This document shows positions 1-8,280 of a DNA stretch of 23,708 nt, one piece after another. The notes under the pieces were generated by a model, which was given only the letters and a program-made list of their open reading frames with translations, was not told where the DNA came from and ran no database searches. The DNA comes from a virus. The stretch is from IMG/VR virus record IMGVR_UViG_3300026130_000023, positions 1-23,708 of that record; one strand, given 5' to 3'. Numbering within the stretch: the first letter of the stretch is position 1; the number at the start of each line of letters is the position of its first letter. The translations under genes were made by a program, and so were the position numbers.

Positions 1-2000
1 GTAGCGACAACGTATGAAGTGGCGGAAGACTTGTTTCCTGTATAATCAACAGACTTTAACCAGAAAAATCTTGTATTACCTGCTGTCAATCCACTTAGAA
101 CATAGCTCTCGCCATTAACTTTAGCTGTCGGAGTCTCGGGGATAGAGTCGTTTTCAGCAACGTATATTTCAACGTGTTTAAAATCAATGTCAGAAGGATT
201 AGTCCAAGTTAAGGTTATGTTTTTAACGCCACCTGTAGCAACCAAATCTGTCGGCACTGACGGGTTTGTTGTGTCAACACTTGGTTGAATGTCTGCTGAT
301 TGCGTATAAGCAGAGCGCGAACCAATAGCACTAACAGCGCGCACGCTTATTCTGTATGCATCAATGCCTGGTCGCTTAACCTTATAAAGAACACCGCTTG
401 TATGTGATGTTATGTTCGTTTCTGTTGAGTATGTGCCGCTGTTCTTCTGCTCAATTAGAATCTCGTATCTTTCGGCGTACTCTGGGTCTGTGTGAACCCA
501 TGTAATTTCTATATAGCTCTCTGTATCACCAGCTTCTGTTAAAACGACTGACGCAGTGCCAGAGACGCTATCAGGGGCGCTTATAGCATATGGATCAGGT
601 AGCTCCGTGTCAGCCATTGGGATAATTTCGTTTCCTACATCCCAAGGGTAGATTGAAGCGTCATATTCGACAGCCTGAATACCTACTGTGGCATCATCAT
701 TAAGGCTTATTTGAGTAATACGGTAGAACTGGCGTGCATCGATCTCTTCATTAGTCCATCCAAAGGCATCGTGTTCAATCCTGACTACATCACCCACATT
801 GCAGTTCAAAGCCTCGCTATTCGCATCAAAGGCAATCTGGTTAGATGCGACACGAGACATCTTTAGAATAAGTCTTGCGAAATCTCTTGCATAATACTGA
901 TCGGTAACTGTCGATAGAGTAACCATCTTCTCTAATACGACATTGTTATCTTCTGCTAAATATTCGGCCTCTTCTGCACTGCCTGCCAAAGGATAAATAA
1001 CCTCGTCATTTTCATAACGGATTTCCTTATTGGCAAATTTGACCCTAACCCTATTATATTTCTGATTCTTTGAGGCAGTCTTTAATTGGATTTTTGACAG
1101 GATATTATCTTCGTCAAAATCAAAGAACGTATATCCATCTGGAACGTCAACATCCAATACAAGGCCGTATTTTCCATTGACGAAAGGCATATAGCCTCGC
1201 TGCGCTGCAAGCAAGATTTTGACGTTATCAAACAGCTTATTGCCAGTATTAATAATGGCATGACATTCAAATATATTGCTTCGCAAAATTCCTAGACCGC
1301 CAAATCCTGCATATTTATCGTAAGTGACGGTCTGATCTTCAATCCAGTTATAGGCTGATTCAAAGGACGCTGAATCGATAGCGGCAATAGGCAAGCCTTT
1401 GCCATAACGAGAATTGGTCAAATAATCTCTAAGGCATAAGACAGGGTTAGTCGAATATTCGGTGGCGGGGATGATCTTGAATGGGTTGTAGACTTTCTTG
1501 CCCTTAACAACACAAGTAATGGTTGGCAAGCTGCTCAATTCATCCTTATTGAATTCCAATCTAACAGCAATATAAGCGACGCCCTTTAATTGGGCTGTAC
1601 TCGCCCATTTTGAAGAGGTGTTCCCATCATAAGACCCTGTCAAAAGGGTGGATGCGCTTTGCGTGTCAGTGCCAAGGAATTTCTGAACAACAACCAAGCC
1701 GCCATATTCGGTGGATAACTTATCGTTTAGATAGATGTTGCCGATCTCTTGAATCTCGCCTTCACATAAAGTAATACAGAGGTATAGATATTTATTACCA
1801 TTTCTTGTTTCGGCAAAAACGATATTCCCTGCAATCTTGCGCTCCCCATAAATAACAGGAATGTGTGCATCGGTCGCTCGGATATTGACTTTAGTGCTAG
1901 GACCTTCAGGCTCTTCAATGCCCAAAACCCATTGCAAAGCATCTTGAAGCGCACCAAGGGGATTTTTAACAAGTTTCTTTATCTCTGAGCCAAGTCCCAT
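1..2000 (-). CDS. Tail tip attachment protein, lambda J-like (3' end outside window)
   Basis: The frame is open from ATG at 2000 to the window edge (about 666 codons) with no stop, so the C-terminus is missing. The start MGLGSEIKKLV follows a GGGGT-type ribosome site, and its ATG shares one base with the upstream stop (TAATG). The first ~460 residues match the pattern of siphovirus tail-tip proteins, for example HIPVIYGERKIAGNIVF near residue 45 and a region that would wrap the hub of the tail. From about residue 467 there are two fibronectin type III-like segments (roughly 468-570 and 571-664) with the usual W and Y/R.SV.A positions. In lambda-like phages this protein sits at the tail tip and contacts the host receptor. 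It is the last gene of the tail-tip series after tape measure, fitting that role. The receptor-binding C-terminus is not in view, so specificity cannot be judged. Confidence 0.88.
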   Translation of the reverse strand, partial: MGLGSEIKKLVKNPLGALQDALQWVLGIEEPEGPSTKVNIRATDAHIPVIYGERKIAGNIVFAETRNGNKYLYLCITLCEGEIQEIGNIYLNDKLSTEYGGLVVVQKFLGTDTQSASTLLTGSYDGNTSSKWASTAQLKGVAYIAVRLEFNKDELSSLPTITCVVKGKKVYNPFKIIPATEYSTNPVLCLRDYLTNSRYGKGLPIAAIDSASFESAYNWIEDQTVTYDKYAGFGGLGILRSNIFECHAIINTGNKLFDNVKILLAAQRGYMPFVNGKYGLVLDVDVPDGYTFFDFDEDNILSKIQLKTASKNQKYNRVRVKFANKEIRYENDEVIYPLAGSAEEAEYLAEDNNVVLEKMVTLSTVTDQYYARDFARLILKMSRVASNQIAFDANSEALNCNVGDVVRIEHDAFGWTNEEIDARQFYRITQISLNDDATVGIQAVEYDASIYPWDVGNEIIPMADTELPDPYAISAPDSVSGTASVVLTEAGDTESYIEITWVHTDPEYAERYEILIEQKNSGTYSTETNITSHTSGVLYKVKRPGIDAYRISVRAVSAIGSRSAYTQSADIQPSVDTTNPSVPTDLVATGGVKNITLTWTNPSDIDFKHVEIYVAENDSIPETPTAKVNGESYVLSGLTAGNTRFFWLKSVDYTGNKSSATSYVVA

Positions 2001-2557
2001 TATTTACCCCATTTCAAATCTTTGATCGAATCGGCAGAATACTTAAAACCAGTATCATTCGGGAAATAAAATTGCTGCGAATTCTGATTGGTTCTTCTTC
2101 CTGTGACTCGCTCAAAATCAGCCCAATGGCTTTGCGCGGTTATCTTTACTATCGCCTTGTCTTTGTTTTCTGAGATGTCAAAATTGCTCAACAAGCCTTC
2201 GAATACAGTATAGACCCCATCAATACCATTGTTAGCATCAAGAAATGCTCGCTTAATAATTAGCTTTCTGTTCATCCAATTCTTAGTTAAAAGAATGGCA
2301 ACATATTCCTGAGATACGGCAGATAGCTCAATCGTATAGCTCGATACCTTTAGCTGATTCGTCTCATTAACGCTTTCTGTCTTTAATAAATGGCTTTGCG
2401 CTTCATAAGTATCTCCGTTATATAACAGATCATGCGCGAAATCAGTAATGTACTCATGGGCGGGAGTGCCATCATCATCGAACTGAATCTCGATCAAATA
2501 GGCAAGTTTAAGCGTGCTATCCGATAAACTTGTTTGAAATAAATTAACCCTTGCCAT
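2000..2557 (-). CDS. Minor tail / tail hub protein (DUF2163-like)
   Basis: 185 residues. I chose ATG at 2557 rather than the in-frame TTG at 2560: the ATG has a GAGGTG ribosome site four bases upstream and overlaps the previous gene's TGA. The N-terminus has LAYLIEIQFDDDG, typical of phage tail proteins that begin with a beta-rich hub domain (EIQF.DG..YITD). The C-terminus ends GRRTNQNSQQFYFPNDTGF followed by a DLKWGK tail, a pattern I recognise in small tail proteins placed directly before the J-like gene. By position it corresponds to lambda L or the baseplate-hub-like proteins of other siphoviruses, linking distal tail to tip protein. Family membership is from memory of motif patterns and position; the exact Pfam name is uncertain. 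Confidence 0.72.
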   Translation of the reverse strand: MARVNLFQTSLSDSTLKLAYLIEIQFDDDGTPAHEYITDFAHDLLYNGDTYEAQSHLLKTESVNETNQLKVSSYTIELSAVSQEYVAILLTKNWMNRKLIIKRAFLDANNGIDGVYTVFEGLLSNFDISENKDKAIVKITAQSHWADFERVTGRRTNQNSQQFYFPNDTGFKYSADSIKDLKWGK

Positions 2558-3129
2558 CAAAGCACCTCGATGAAATCAATTTCAAACTGGTATTTGTCAT
2601 ATCCGCTTGCGCTGAATTCCTGAACGTCATTCTTTAACCTTACAGTAAAAGGCACTCCATTATAAATAACGGCAGTATTATTGGGGACGCTAGTTACCAA
2701 TGGGGGTGTGATCGTTGTGAATTGGAAGGCGGTCGTATCCGTTGTGATCATGTACACCTTTGGATGATTCGCAAACTTGATGAAGTCGCCTGCGCTTAAC
2801 GTGCCAGTAAATCCGTCAATCTGAATGCTTGTCGCCCCTGCTGACCTCGCCTCATTCAAGGCCGCACTTCCTGTTACTGTATTTTTCGGATAGCCTAAGA
2901 CATTAGGAACAACAGTGAATTCTCCTGCCATCCCATCCTGAGACATGATAAACGCCATTACAGGAGTGAATTGCTCACGGCTAATATCCTTATAGCTTGC
3001 AGTAAATTCCCAACGCTGCGCCCCAATAGTCCTAACTTGTACTTTGCCGCTTCGAGTTTCTGATTTAACTGTTTTAGAAACGCCCTTTAGCTTTATAGCC
3101 GAATAATCTGGTGATGTTGGATAACTCAT
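2557..3129 (-). CDS. Minor tail protein, distal-tail type, with an inserted AGD beta domain
   Basis: 190 residues starting at ATG 3129, whose ATGA overlaps the tape measure stop. Residues 25-75 (R.GKVQVRTIGAQRWEFTASY, QFTPVMAF, GEFTVVPN) and 158-190 (PFTVRLKNDVQEFSASGYDKY, FEIDFIEVL) look like two halves of one beta-sandwich domain as found in distal tail proteins. Between them, residues ~83-158 form an insertion with GTLSAGDFIKFANHPKVYMI and PPLVTSVPNNTAVIY. A similar segment occurs in this phage's coat protein (see findings). The place right after tape measure suggests assembly at the distal end of the tail tube. Precise family not certain. Confidence 0.68.
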   Translation of the reverse strand: MSYPTSPDYSAIKLKGVSKTVKSETRSGKVQVRTIGAQRWEFTASYKDISREQFTPVMAFIMSQDGMAGEFTVVPNVLGYPKNTVTGSAALNEARSAGATSIQIDGFTGTLSAGDFIKFANHPKVYMITTDTTAFQFTTITPPLVTSVPNNTAVIYNGVPFTVRLKNDVQEFSASGYDKYQFEIDFIEVL

Positions 3130-5069
3130 ACTAAGCCTACCTTGCCGCCTTCATTTAGAGCCTGATTGATCATGCTCACAATGGAACCCCTGCGAGATTC
3201 CAATAAATCATCGAACCCATCAGTATCATTGGCAACAATGCTGAATGACACATTGGTATTATTAGTCACTGCTTGCTGAGATGATCCTTTTATCTGCTCG
3301 TTAGGGATAATCTTTCCATTACCGCCCATAGTCAAAATCTCTGGACCTCTTTCCCCCACAACATAGGATTCGCCTGCACGCACCTGACCACCTAACGCTC
3401 GGCCTGCCATTGCTTGACCCGCTGCCTGAACACCCATAGCGATAGTCGCTGCGAACGCTGCTGCGCCTAATGCGGGTCCCACAACTGGAATAGCTGCAAG
3501 CGATTGGTATGCCTTCATCGCTGCTGAATAGCTGTCGACAATAATTTCTTTGGCCTTCGCACGCTTTTCCGCATCCGCAAGACTCATAGCCAATCGGAAC
3601 GATGCCTTTTTGCGCGCATCGACATTCTTCATAAAAGTGTCTTCAATGGCATTAATGGCGTTGGCTTTTTCTGCGGTGGCTTGCGCCTCTTGCGCTTCCT
3701 TGTCTTTCTTTACTGCTAACTCTGCTTCGGCCTCTTCAGCCCAACGAGCCATGTCCGCCTCAAATTTAGCACGATCCATTTCTTCCAATATCTGCAAGCG
3801 TTCGCGCTGTTTAGCCAAGATAAGCTCTGTCTTAGCGTTTTCAAACTCTTCCTGAGAAATCAGTCCTAACTCTAGGTTGTTCTTTTGCTGAGCCAATAAG
3901 TCATCGTATTTCTGCGCTGACGCCTCTAACTCAGTCTGATTAATACGCAAGGCGGCTTGCAGTTCATCCTCTGCGCGCTGACGATTCTTGTCATAGAATT
4001 CTTTTTTATCTGCGGCTAACTTGTTGTTCTTCTCGTTCTCCGCTGCCAATTCACGCGCTGCCTGATCCTCTGCGTTATTATCGGCAATGACCTTTTCTTC
4101 TTCCTTGTTCTTCTCTTTTAACGCTGCAAGCTGTGCATCGATTTGAGCAAGCTGCTTGTCATAATGCGCCTCTAACTCTGCATTGCCTGCGTTAGCTGCA
4201 AAAAACGCCTCGTCCGCAACGCTTTTCCTTTTCTCTACTAAGTCATTGATCTGCTCTTCAGTAGTCAATTGACCTTGAGCTGCCCTAATAGTCCTCTCCA
4301 TTGCGTTGATCAATAGAGTCGCACCTTCAGCAGTCTCCTTAAACAGCTCTCCAAGGCCGCTGTTGCTAATTGTTAGCCATAAGCCATCCCAACTATCGCC
4401 TAGGTTAGAAAGTTTGCCATCAAGCGTCTCTGCGCGCTCTGCCATCGCTCCACCGAATTCAACATTGCCGATGTTTCTAAGGTATTGCTCGATCTCGCCT
4501 GCGCTTGTTCCAATGGTAGTAGTGACACCCTTAAATGTTAGGCTTGCTTTATCGCCCTCCTTGCTTGCCTTGATACCAAATTCTTTTAGTCGCTCAAATT
4601 CTCCAGTGGTCGCATCTGCTACCGCCTCGATCATCTGGTCCAATGATTTGCCCATAGCCGATGCTGTGTTGCCGTATGAACGCAACGCATCCATTGAGGG
4701 GTCTAATCCCCTTGCTTTCAATTTAGTAAAGCTTGTGGCGACCTGAGCGAGGTCGTAAGGAGTTTCTGCTGCGAACTTCTGAATCTCTGCGAACGCCATC
4801 TTTGCGCGCTCTGTCGAGCCTGTCATAGTCTTTAGAGATGCGTTGATAACATCAAATTCAGTAGCGACACTGACGATCTTGCTAATAGCGCCAATAGCCG
4901 CTGCAAGTGCGGCTGCACCTACCGCTGCGCCTTTGAAGCCCATGCCGACATTCTTAGCGCTCGCTTCTGTTCTGCTGCCTTGATTTTCAACCGCCCTTAG
5001 TCTTCGCTCTGCCTGACGCAAAGCGGACGTATCAGCTCTAAATATTAGGGTTGCGGTTTCTGTTGCCAT
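3126..5069 (-). CDS. Tail tape measure protein
   Basis: 647 residues, the longest tail gene. N-terminal ~70 residues include LIFRADTSALRQAERRLRAVE then an Ala/Gly-rich stretch (GAAVGAAALAAAIGAISKIV). Residues ~70-260 match the conserved tape-measure domain (FDVINASLKTMTGS, AETPYDLAQVATSF, GEFERLKEFGIKAS, DGLWLTISNSG). Residues ~270-480 are long charged coiled coil (KKEFYDKNRQRAEDEL, AEEAEAELAVKKDKEAQEAQ). The C-terminus has a hydrophobic segment (IPVVGPALGAAAFAATIAMGV) and the GERGPEILTMGGNGKIIPNE signature. The protein sets tail length and may enter the envelope at DNA ejection. Using the usual ~0.15 nm per residue, tail length would be roughly 95-100 nm (inference). It starts inside the end of the chaperone frameshift product (25-nt overlap) and is in one operon with it. 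Confidence 0.95.
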   Translation of the reverse strand: MATETATLIFRADTSALRQAERRLRAVENQGSRTEASAKNVGMGFKGAAVGAAALAAAIGAISKIVSVATEFDVINASLKTMTGSTERAKMAFAEIQKFAAETPYDLAQVATSFTKLKARGLDPSMDALRSYGNTASAMGKSLDQMIEAVADATTGEFERLKEFGIKASKEGDKASLTFKGVTTTIGTSAGEIEQYLRNIGNVEFGGAMAERAETLDGKLSNLGDSWDGLWLTISNSGLGELFKETAEGATLLINAMERTIRAAQGQLTTEEQINDLVEKRKSVADEAFFAANAGNAELEAHYDKQLAQIDAQLAALKEKNKEEEKVIADNNAEDQAARELAAENEKNNKLAADKKEFYDKNRQRAEDELQAALRINQTELEASAQKYDDLLAQQKNNLELGLISQEEFENAKTELILAKQRERLQILEEMDRAKFEADMARWAEEAEAELAVKKDKEAQEAQATAEKANAINAIEDTFMKNVDARKKASFRLAMSLADAEKRAKAKEIIVDSYSAAMKAYQSLAAIPVVGPALGAAAFAATIAMGVQAAGQAMAGRALGGQVRAGESYVVGERGPEILTMGGNGKIIPNEQIKGSSQQAVTNNTNVSFSIVANDTDGFDDLLESRRGSIVSMINQALNEGGKVGLV

Positions 5070-5751
5070 GTCGCACCTCGGTATTTGCTCAATTCCATAA
5101 TCGCTTCAACTTCCCACCATTCAAGATGATTGCCTGTCAGTTCAATATAGGCTTTTATCTCTGAATAGCTTGTCTCTGGCAATTGATTAAACGCATCAAA
5201 AGTAGAGTTAAGCAAAGGACGCAAGGTAGGTTTGTTTTGCATTTCAACAGGGGTGCGTCCTGTGGCCTTCTCTACCTGCTTGTACGTATCATATCGGCTG
5301 ACTGACGATCCCTCTGGGAAGCTATGTAACCACATAAGCCATTTGCCATAATAGACAAATTCGTTAATCAGCCCTTTATAAAATTTTCCCTGTTACCACA
5401 ATGCTCTAGAACCCTATCAACGATAGCAGGTGCTTTTGATAGCAGTTCCTTGCAATTCTCTCTAGTAAAGGGGTACGGCTCGCCATCCTGTGTGATCTCT
5501 CCCCAATCCGAAATCAGAGTTCCTACAAACTCCGCATCAATTGGGAAGAAATCAAAATCATCAATGTCATGACCCTGCTCAACAACCTGCAAGACCTTCT
5601 GGCGTTGCTTGCGCTTCGCCTTCCGATAAGCCGCTGAGTCAGGACCTTTGACAATGACGTAGGCATCAACCTCTCTCCCTCTCTTATCAACAAGGAAGAG
5701 TTTTATCCCTTCCTCATGGTCATCAAGAGTTTGAAGATCGCTTAATTCCAT
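5045..5751 (-). CDS. Frameshifted tail assembly chaperone (lambda GT-like fusion)
   Basis: This product is inferred from a -1 ribosomal frameshift. Frame 0 is read from ATG 5751 to the TTT at 5382-5380 (124 codons), then the ribosome slips back one base and continues from 5380 to the stop at 5045 (111 codons), giving about 235 residues. The -1 frame is open across the whole junction (F-YKGLINEFVYYGKWLMWLHS). The downstream ORF has an ATG at 5335 but no Shine-Dalgarno before it, which argues for frameshifting rather than separate initiation. In lambda and many siphoviruses the G and GT proteins chaperone the tape measure during tail assembly and are absent from virions, and this gene sits exactly between tail tube and tape measure. 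The T-like part (TSYSEIKAYIELTGNHLEWW) overlaps tape measure by 25 nt. Confidence 0.82.
5368..5751 (-). CDS. Tail assembly chaperone, unshifted product (lambda G-like)
   Basis: 127 residues if no frameshift occurs. The start MELSDLQTLDDHEEGIKLFL is followed by a short beta domain (VDKRGREVDAYVIVKG), a basic helix (AYRKAKRKQRQKVL) and an acidic C-terminal half with LISDWGEITQDGEPYPFTREN, the general plan of phage tail assembly chaperones of the G type. Its ATG overlaps the tail tube stop by one base (TAATG). It is expected to coat the tape measure protein together with the less abundant fusion product. The assignment rests on position, size and the downstream slippery site; sequence identity among members of this group is normally low. 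Confidence 0.82.
   Translation of the reverse strand: MELSDLQTLDDHEEGIKLFLVDKRGREVDAYVIVKGPDSAAYRKAKRKQRQKVLQVVEQGHDIDDFDFFPIDAEFVGTLISDWGEITQDGEPYPFTRENCKELLSKAPAIVDRVLEHCGNRENFIKG
5380..5386 (-). other. -1 ribosomal slippery heptamer AAATTTT
   Basis: On the coding strand the frame-0 codons are GAA AAT TTT ATA AAG GGC TGA. The bases A AAT TTT fit the X XXY YYZ rule (X = A, Y = T, Z = T), so both tRNAs can re-pair after a one-base slip to AAA TTT. The stop in frame 0 is four codons downstream, and the -1 frame stays open into the T-like ORF. I see no strong hairpin or clear pseudoknot just downstream, so efficiency may be low or rely on another stimulator. Confidence 0.8.
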
Positions 5752-6668
5752 TATGCAGGCGTCCTAGTGATAACGATCTGAGATTCGTCAGTGCCATCGT
5801 ATAAAGCCACAAAATCCATAGCCACTGTTACTGCGCCTTCGCCTGATACATCTGGCTGACCTGAATTGTATTTGATATTGCTCATATCGATAATGTAGTC
5901 ATTGCCTGAGCTATCGGTTAGCGTCAACGTGATGCTAGATGATGTCTCATTCAAGAACTTCTCGTATAAGGATTTGCTCTCGAAATAAGTAGTCAATGAT
6001 CCAGTGACGCGAGATTTGCCGATTGAAGGACGGTTAGTAACTTGAGAGCCGATAGAGAATAAGGGTTCTAGGCCGTTCTCAAGATTCAACTCAATAGCGG
6101 TTACTGTTGCGATTGAAGAACCACCTTCAAGGATTGATCCAGTAAATGAATCAAAGGGGACGCTGCCTGAATCTGCCGCATAAGTTGCGCCCGATACGAT
6201 GGCTGTGTCTAAGGTTAGATTCTGGCCTACAACACCGAATGTCGCAGATACCATTGCATTAGGCGAAACGCTCAAAGCAAGCGTGTTAAATTCGCATCCA
6301 GTATAGCGGTGGTATTCTGGGGTCGCTAAATCTCCAAACTTGCGCTCAAGAGTGAATGATCTGCGGGTTGTTCCCGATTTCAATACGTTAGTAGTCCATG
6401 ATCCGCATAATACAGCTTCGATGATGTCATCGAATGATCCGTATTCTAGCTCTGCACTGACATCACCACCGACTGTCTTATTTCCATGACGGAAATCTTC
6501 AATTTGGCGGTCGCCACGCAATTTCTCTGATTCGATAGCATCTTTGCTAACATTCAAAGTAGTGCCAGTGTGGGGAAGATTTGTAAACGTAGGGGTAGCA
6601 GGCGTTGTGCCGTAAGTTACCTCTGCGATATAGGCAAGTGAATGCTGCGCTCCATTTGCAATAGTCAT
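5751..6668 (-). CDS. Major tail tube protein
   Basis: 305 residues. The N-terminus (SLAYIAEVTYGTTPATPTF, then ESEKLRGDRQIEDFRHGNK and GGDVSAELEYGSFDDIIEAV) is the recognisable pattern of the phage tail tube family found in many siphoviruses (Phage_tube_2 type). The rest is beta-rich with Ser/Thr/Gly-rich loops (TSSSITLTLTDSSGND), as expected of a tube subunit that stacks as hexameric rings. Starts at ATG 6668, sharing ATGA with the stop of the tail terminator gene. It precedes the chaperone and tape measure genes as in most siphophages. The C-terminal third (residues ~200-300) could form a second beta domain on the outer surface. Confidence 0.9.
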   Translation of the reverse strand: MTIANGAQHSLAYIAEVTYGTTPATPTFTNLPHTGTTLNVSKDAIESEKLRGDRQIEDFRHGNKTVGGDVSAELEYGSFDDIIEAVLCGSWTTNVLKSGTTRRSFTLERKFGDLATPEYHRYTGCEFNTLALSVSPNAMVSATFGVVGQNLTLDTAIVSGATYAADSGSVPFDSFTGSILEGGSSIATVTAIELNLENGLEPLFSIGSQVTNRPSIGKSRVTGSLTTYFESKSLYEKFLNETSSSITLTLTDSSGNDYIIDMSNIKYNSGQPDVSGEGAVTVAMDFVALYDGTDESQIVITRTPA

Positions 6669-7075
6669 ATTCTCGCTCCTGTATAAGCATATATTGTCAC
6701 GCTAACTGGTATTGCATACCAAGCGCCATCATTAAAAGGTGGATCGATAGATACCGTTCGCACCACAACTTTAACTCCATTATAGATAAAAACAGAACCA
6801 CGCTTAAAATGATCTGCTATAACATCTATTTTATTTGAGCGCCCCGCACCCGATGGTTGCACAATATCAATCTGATAAATACCAATAGTATAGTCTTTGC
6901 CTTCGCTTCCGAGGCTTGATTGATTTGTGCTAACTGGCACATATCGTGGGCGATAATAAGTTGTACCTACCACAGGCAGATATTCCAAATTAGGCCACGC
7001 TATAGGAGTGCCATCTCCTAATGAATTCATAGCTGTATCGAGCGCGGTTACAATGTCGTTAAAATAAGTGCTCAT
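6665..7075 (-). CDS. Tail terminator protein (DUF4128-like)
   Basis: 136 residues. The N-terminal helix (STYFNDIVTALDTAMNSLG), the phrase IAWPNLEYLPVVGTTYYRP and the GIYQIDIVQPSGAGRSNKID segment match the pattern of the DUF4128 tail terminator family, functionally like lambda gpU. A terminator caps the head-proximal end of the tail tube and joins it to the neck. The gene directly precedes the tail tube gene, as expected, and overlaps both neighbours by ATGA. All strands and helices of the small alpha/beta fold appear present and I see no truncation. Confidence 0.8.
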   Translation of the reverse strand: MSTYFNDIVTALDTAMNSLGDGTPIAWPNLEYLPVVGTTYYRPRYVPVSTNQSSLGSEGKDYTIGIYQIDIVQPSGAGRSNKIDVIADHFKRGSVFIYNGVKVVVRTVSIDPPFNDGAWYAIPVSVTIYAYTGARI

Positions 7076-7449
7076 TCTCTACTCGCTGCCTTCTTTAAAC
7101 TAGCCGCAAAATTAGCTACATTCTTTCTGACCATGCCTTGTGGCGCTTGCTGAGAACCGCCCATTTCGATATTCATTGCATAGTCTAAATTATTGGATAA
7201 AAAGAAATCATCACCAATATCCAACCTATTAGCCGTGGTAACTGCGCTCTGAATCGCCATGCTTTGACTAGCTGATTCCGACACATCGGTACTGACGTAA
7301 TTTAGCTTAGCAATCCAATTGCCCCTTAAACGCCCTGTATCTACAGGCGTGTCCATAATGATTCTGGTGCTAAGGTCAATAAGAGTGCCCTTGACCACTC
7401 TCTCTTGGAATTTCCTTAATTGATCGCACGCAAAATCAATGGTCGCCAT
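7072..7449 (-). CDS. Neck / tail completion protein (HK97 gp10-like)
   Basis: 125 residues. The core has DTPVDTGRLRGNW near residue 33, then SNNLDYAMNIEMGGSQQAPQG near residue 83 and a C-terminal helix (VRKNVANFAASLKKAAS). This is the hallmark pattern of the HK97 gp10 family (P.DTG.LR..W..., N.a.YA..vE.G...QAP.GmvR). These proteins act at the head-tail or tail-completion interface, equivalent to lambda Z. Context agrees: it sits between head-closure and terminator genes. Begins at ATG 7449, one base from the stop of the preceding gene. Confidence 0.85.
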   Translation of the reverse strand: MATIDFACDQLRKFQERVVKGTLIDLSTRIIMDTPVDTGRLRGNWIAKLNYVSTDVSESASQSMAIQSAVTTANRLDIGDDFFLSNNLDYAMNIEMGGSQQAPQGMVRKNVANFAASLKKAASRE

Positions 7450-7450
7450 A

Positions 7451-7801
7451 TTAACGCCTCAATTGTAGCTCGAAATAAAGCGGGTTTTCGGCAGGCTGCA
7501 ATGGATTAACACTGACAATGCGATATATCTGATTGCCTATTTCTACAGTGTCATTAATGTTATAGCCATTGGCTTCTGCATAAGCCTTAATATCACCTGC
7601 CAATATAGTGTCATTGTTGATCTCTCTAGTAGTGTACATCAGAGTCACAATAAAGGCTGTGTATTCGCTTGTCTCGCTTCCCATCGTCCCGCTAATGGGG
7701 TTATAGGCGCTCTGAGTATAGCTTGTAAAGCTTGCCTCGAATCCATACCGCTGAATAAGCTCAGATGCAGTTTGCTGCAACGGAGTGTAATTAAAGCTCA
7801 T
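7451..7801 (-). CDS. Head closure / head-tail joining protein (putative)
   Basis: 116 residues with the plan of small head-closure proteins: N-terminal helix (TPLQQTASELIQRYGFEASF), a threonine-rich strand region (TSYTQSAYNPISGTMGSETS), then strands ending IGNQIYRIVSVNPLQPAENPLY and FELQLRR. The run 'G..YRIv.v.pl.Pa...l.Y.lqlR' is common in phage head-closure (stopper) proteins. It lies in the usual slot between the connector and the gp10-like protein, with a 4-nt ATGA overlap upstream. The family is inferred from shape and position; no unique motif proves it. Confidence 0.68.
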   Translation of the reverse strand: MSFNYTPLQQTASELIQRYGFEASFTSYTQSAYNPISGTMGSETSEYTAFIVTLMYTTREINNDTILAGDIKAYAEANGYNINDTVEIGNQIYRIVSVNPLQPAENPLYFELQLRR

Positions 7802-8271
7802 GACCTCGACACCGTGCTTGCGCTATAAACTAGCTTCTGCAATGCGAGCCTAACAGCGGGTAATGATCTGCGCTGAGGCTGACTCTTTGCATAGGTCACT
7901 GAGATGCCGCCAATCGTCTCTTGAATGGTCTGGCGCTCTACTGGAGCCAAAAGATCGTCGTTATCATGGTGCGCCTGCGCCAACTCAAATACGGCTATCT
8001 TTAGCTCGTTCGGGATTTGATTAGAGTCTATGGGGTAGCCATCAATCCACACTCTATGTCTAGGCCACTGAAGCGGCTGATTCTCATTAGCCTTCGTGCC
8101 AAGGAACGGCTGCTTTTCGATGTAATCCATAGCGCGCAATATATGATACTCTTCCTCATTGTCGCCTTGAGGATGCATACCTCTAGCGTGTGCCCAATCA
8201 AGGTATTCCTCTAAGGTAACGTAGGTGTTTGCGCCTGCTACAACAGAGCCATCTTCAACTATTAGCGCCAT
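7798..8271 (-). CDS. Head-tail connector / adaptor (DnaT-like domain family)
   Basis: 157 residues. The N-terminus (ANTYVTLEEYLDWAHARGMH), the ILRAMDYIEKQPFLGTKA stretch, LQWPRHRVWIDGYPIDSNQI and PNELKIAVFELAQAHHD are the pattern of the phage protein family annotated as 'DnaT-like ssDNA-binding', which in virion context is a head-tail adaptor docking under the portal. The name DnaT is misleading here: nothing nearby suggests primosome function and the gene sits in the neck gene cluster. The C-terminal part (GGISVTYAKSQ) is probably a flexible extension contacting the next neck ring. ATG at 8271. Confidence 0.83.
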   Translation of the reverse strand: MALIVEDGSVVAGANTYVTLEEYLDWAHARGMHPQGDNEEEYHILRAMDYIEKQPFLGTKANENQPLQWPRHRVWIDGYPIDSNQIPNELKIAVFELAQAHHDNDDLLAPVERQTIQETIGGISVTYAKSQPQRRSLPAVRLALQKLVYSASTVSRS

Positions 8272-8280
8272 GTCTTACTC

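Noticed and set aside
2558-2560. TTG start for the 185-residue minor tail gene
   Set aside because: The ATG three bases later has a GAGGTG site at proper spacing and overlaps the previous stop in the usual way, so the TTG is not needed.
3550-4746. Long plus-strand frames opposite the tape measure gene (and similar ones at 12511, 19381, 22372, 22541, 23188)
   Set aside because: They lie antisense to well-supported genes, have low-complexity Ser/Ala/Leu-rich translations, and none has a Shine-Dalgarno or family resemblance.
5333-5335. Independent ATG start for the T-like tail chaperone ORF
   Set aside because: No ribosome site is present, while the -1 frame is open back to a canonical slippery heptamer, which explains expression better.
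7798-8271. DnaT-like label as a replication (primosome) protein
   Set aside because: Its neighbours are all neck and head genes and its sequence is the connector-type version, so the replication role is not supported.
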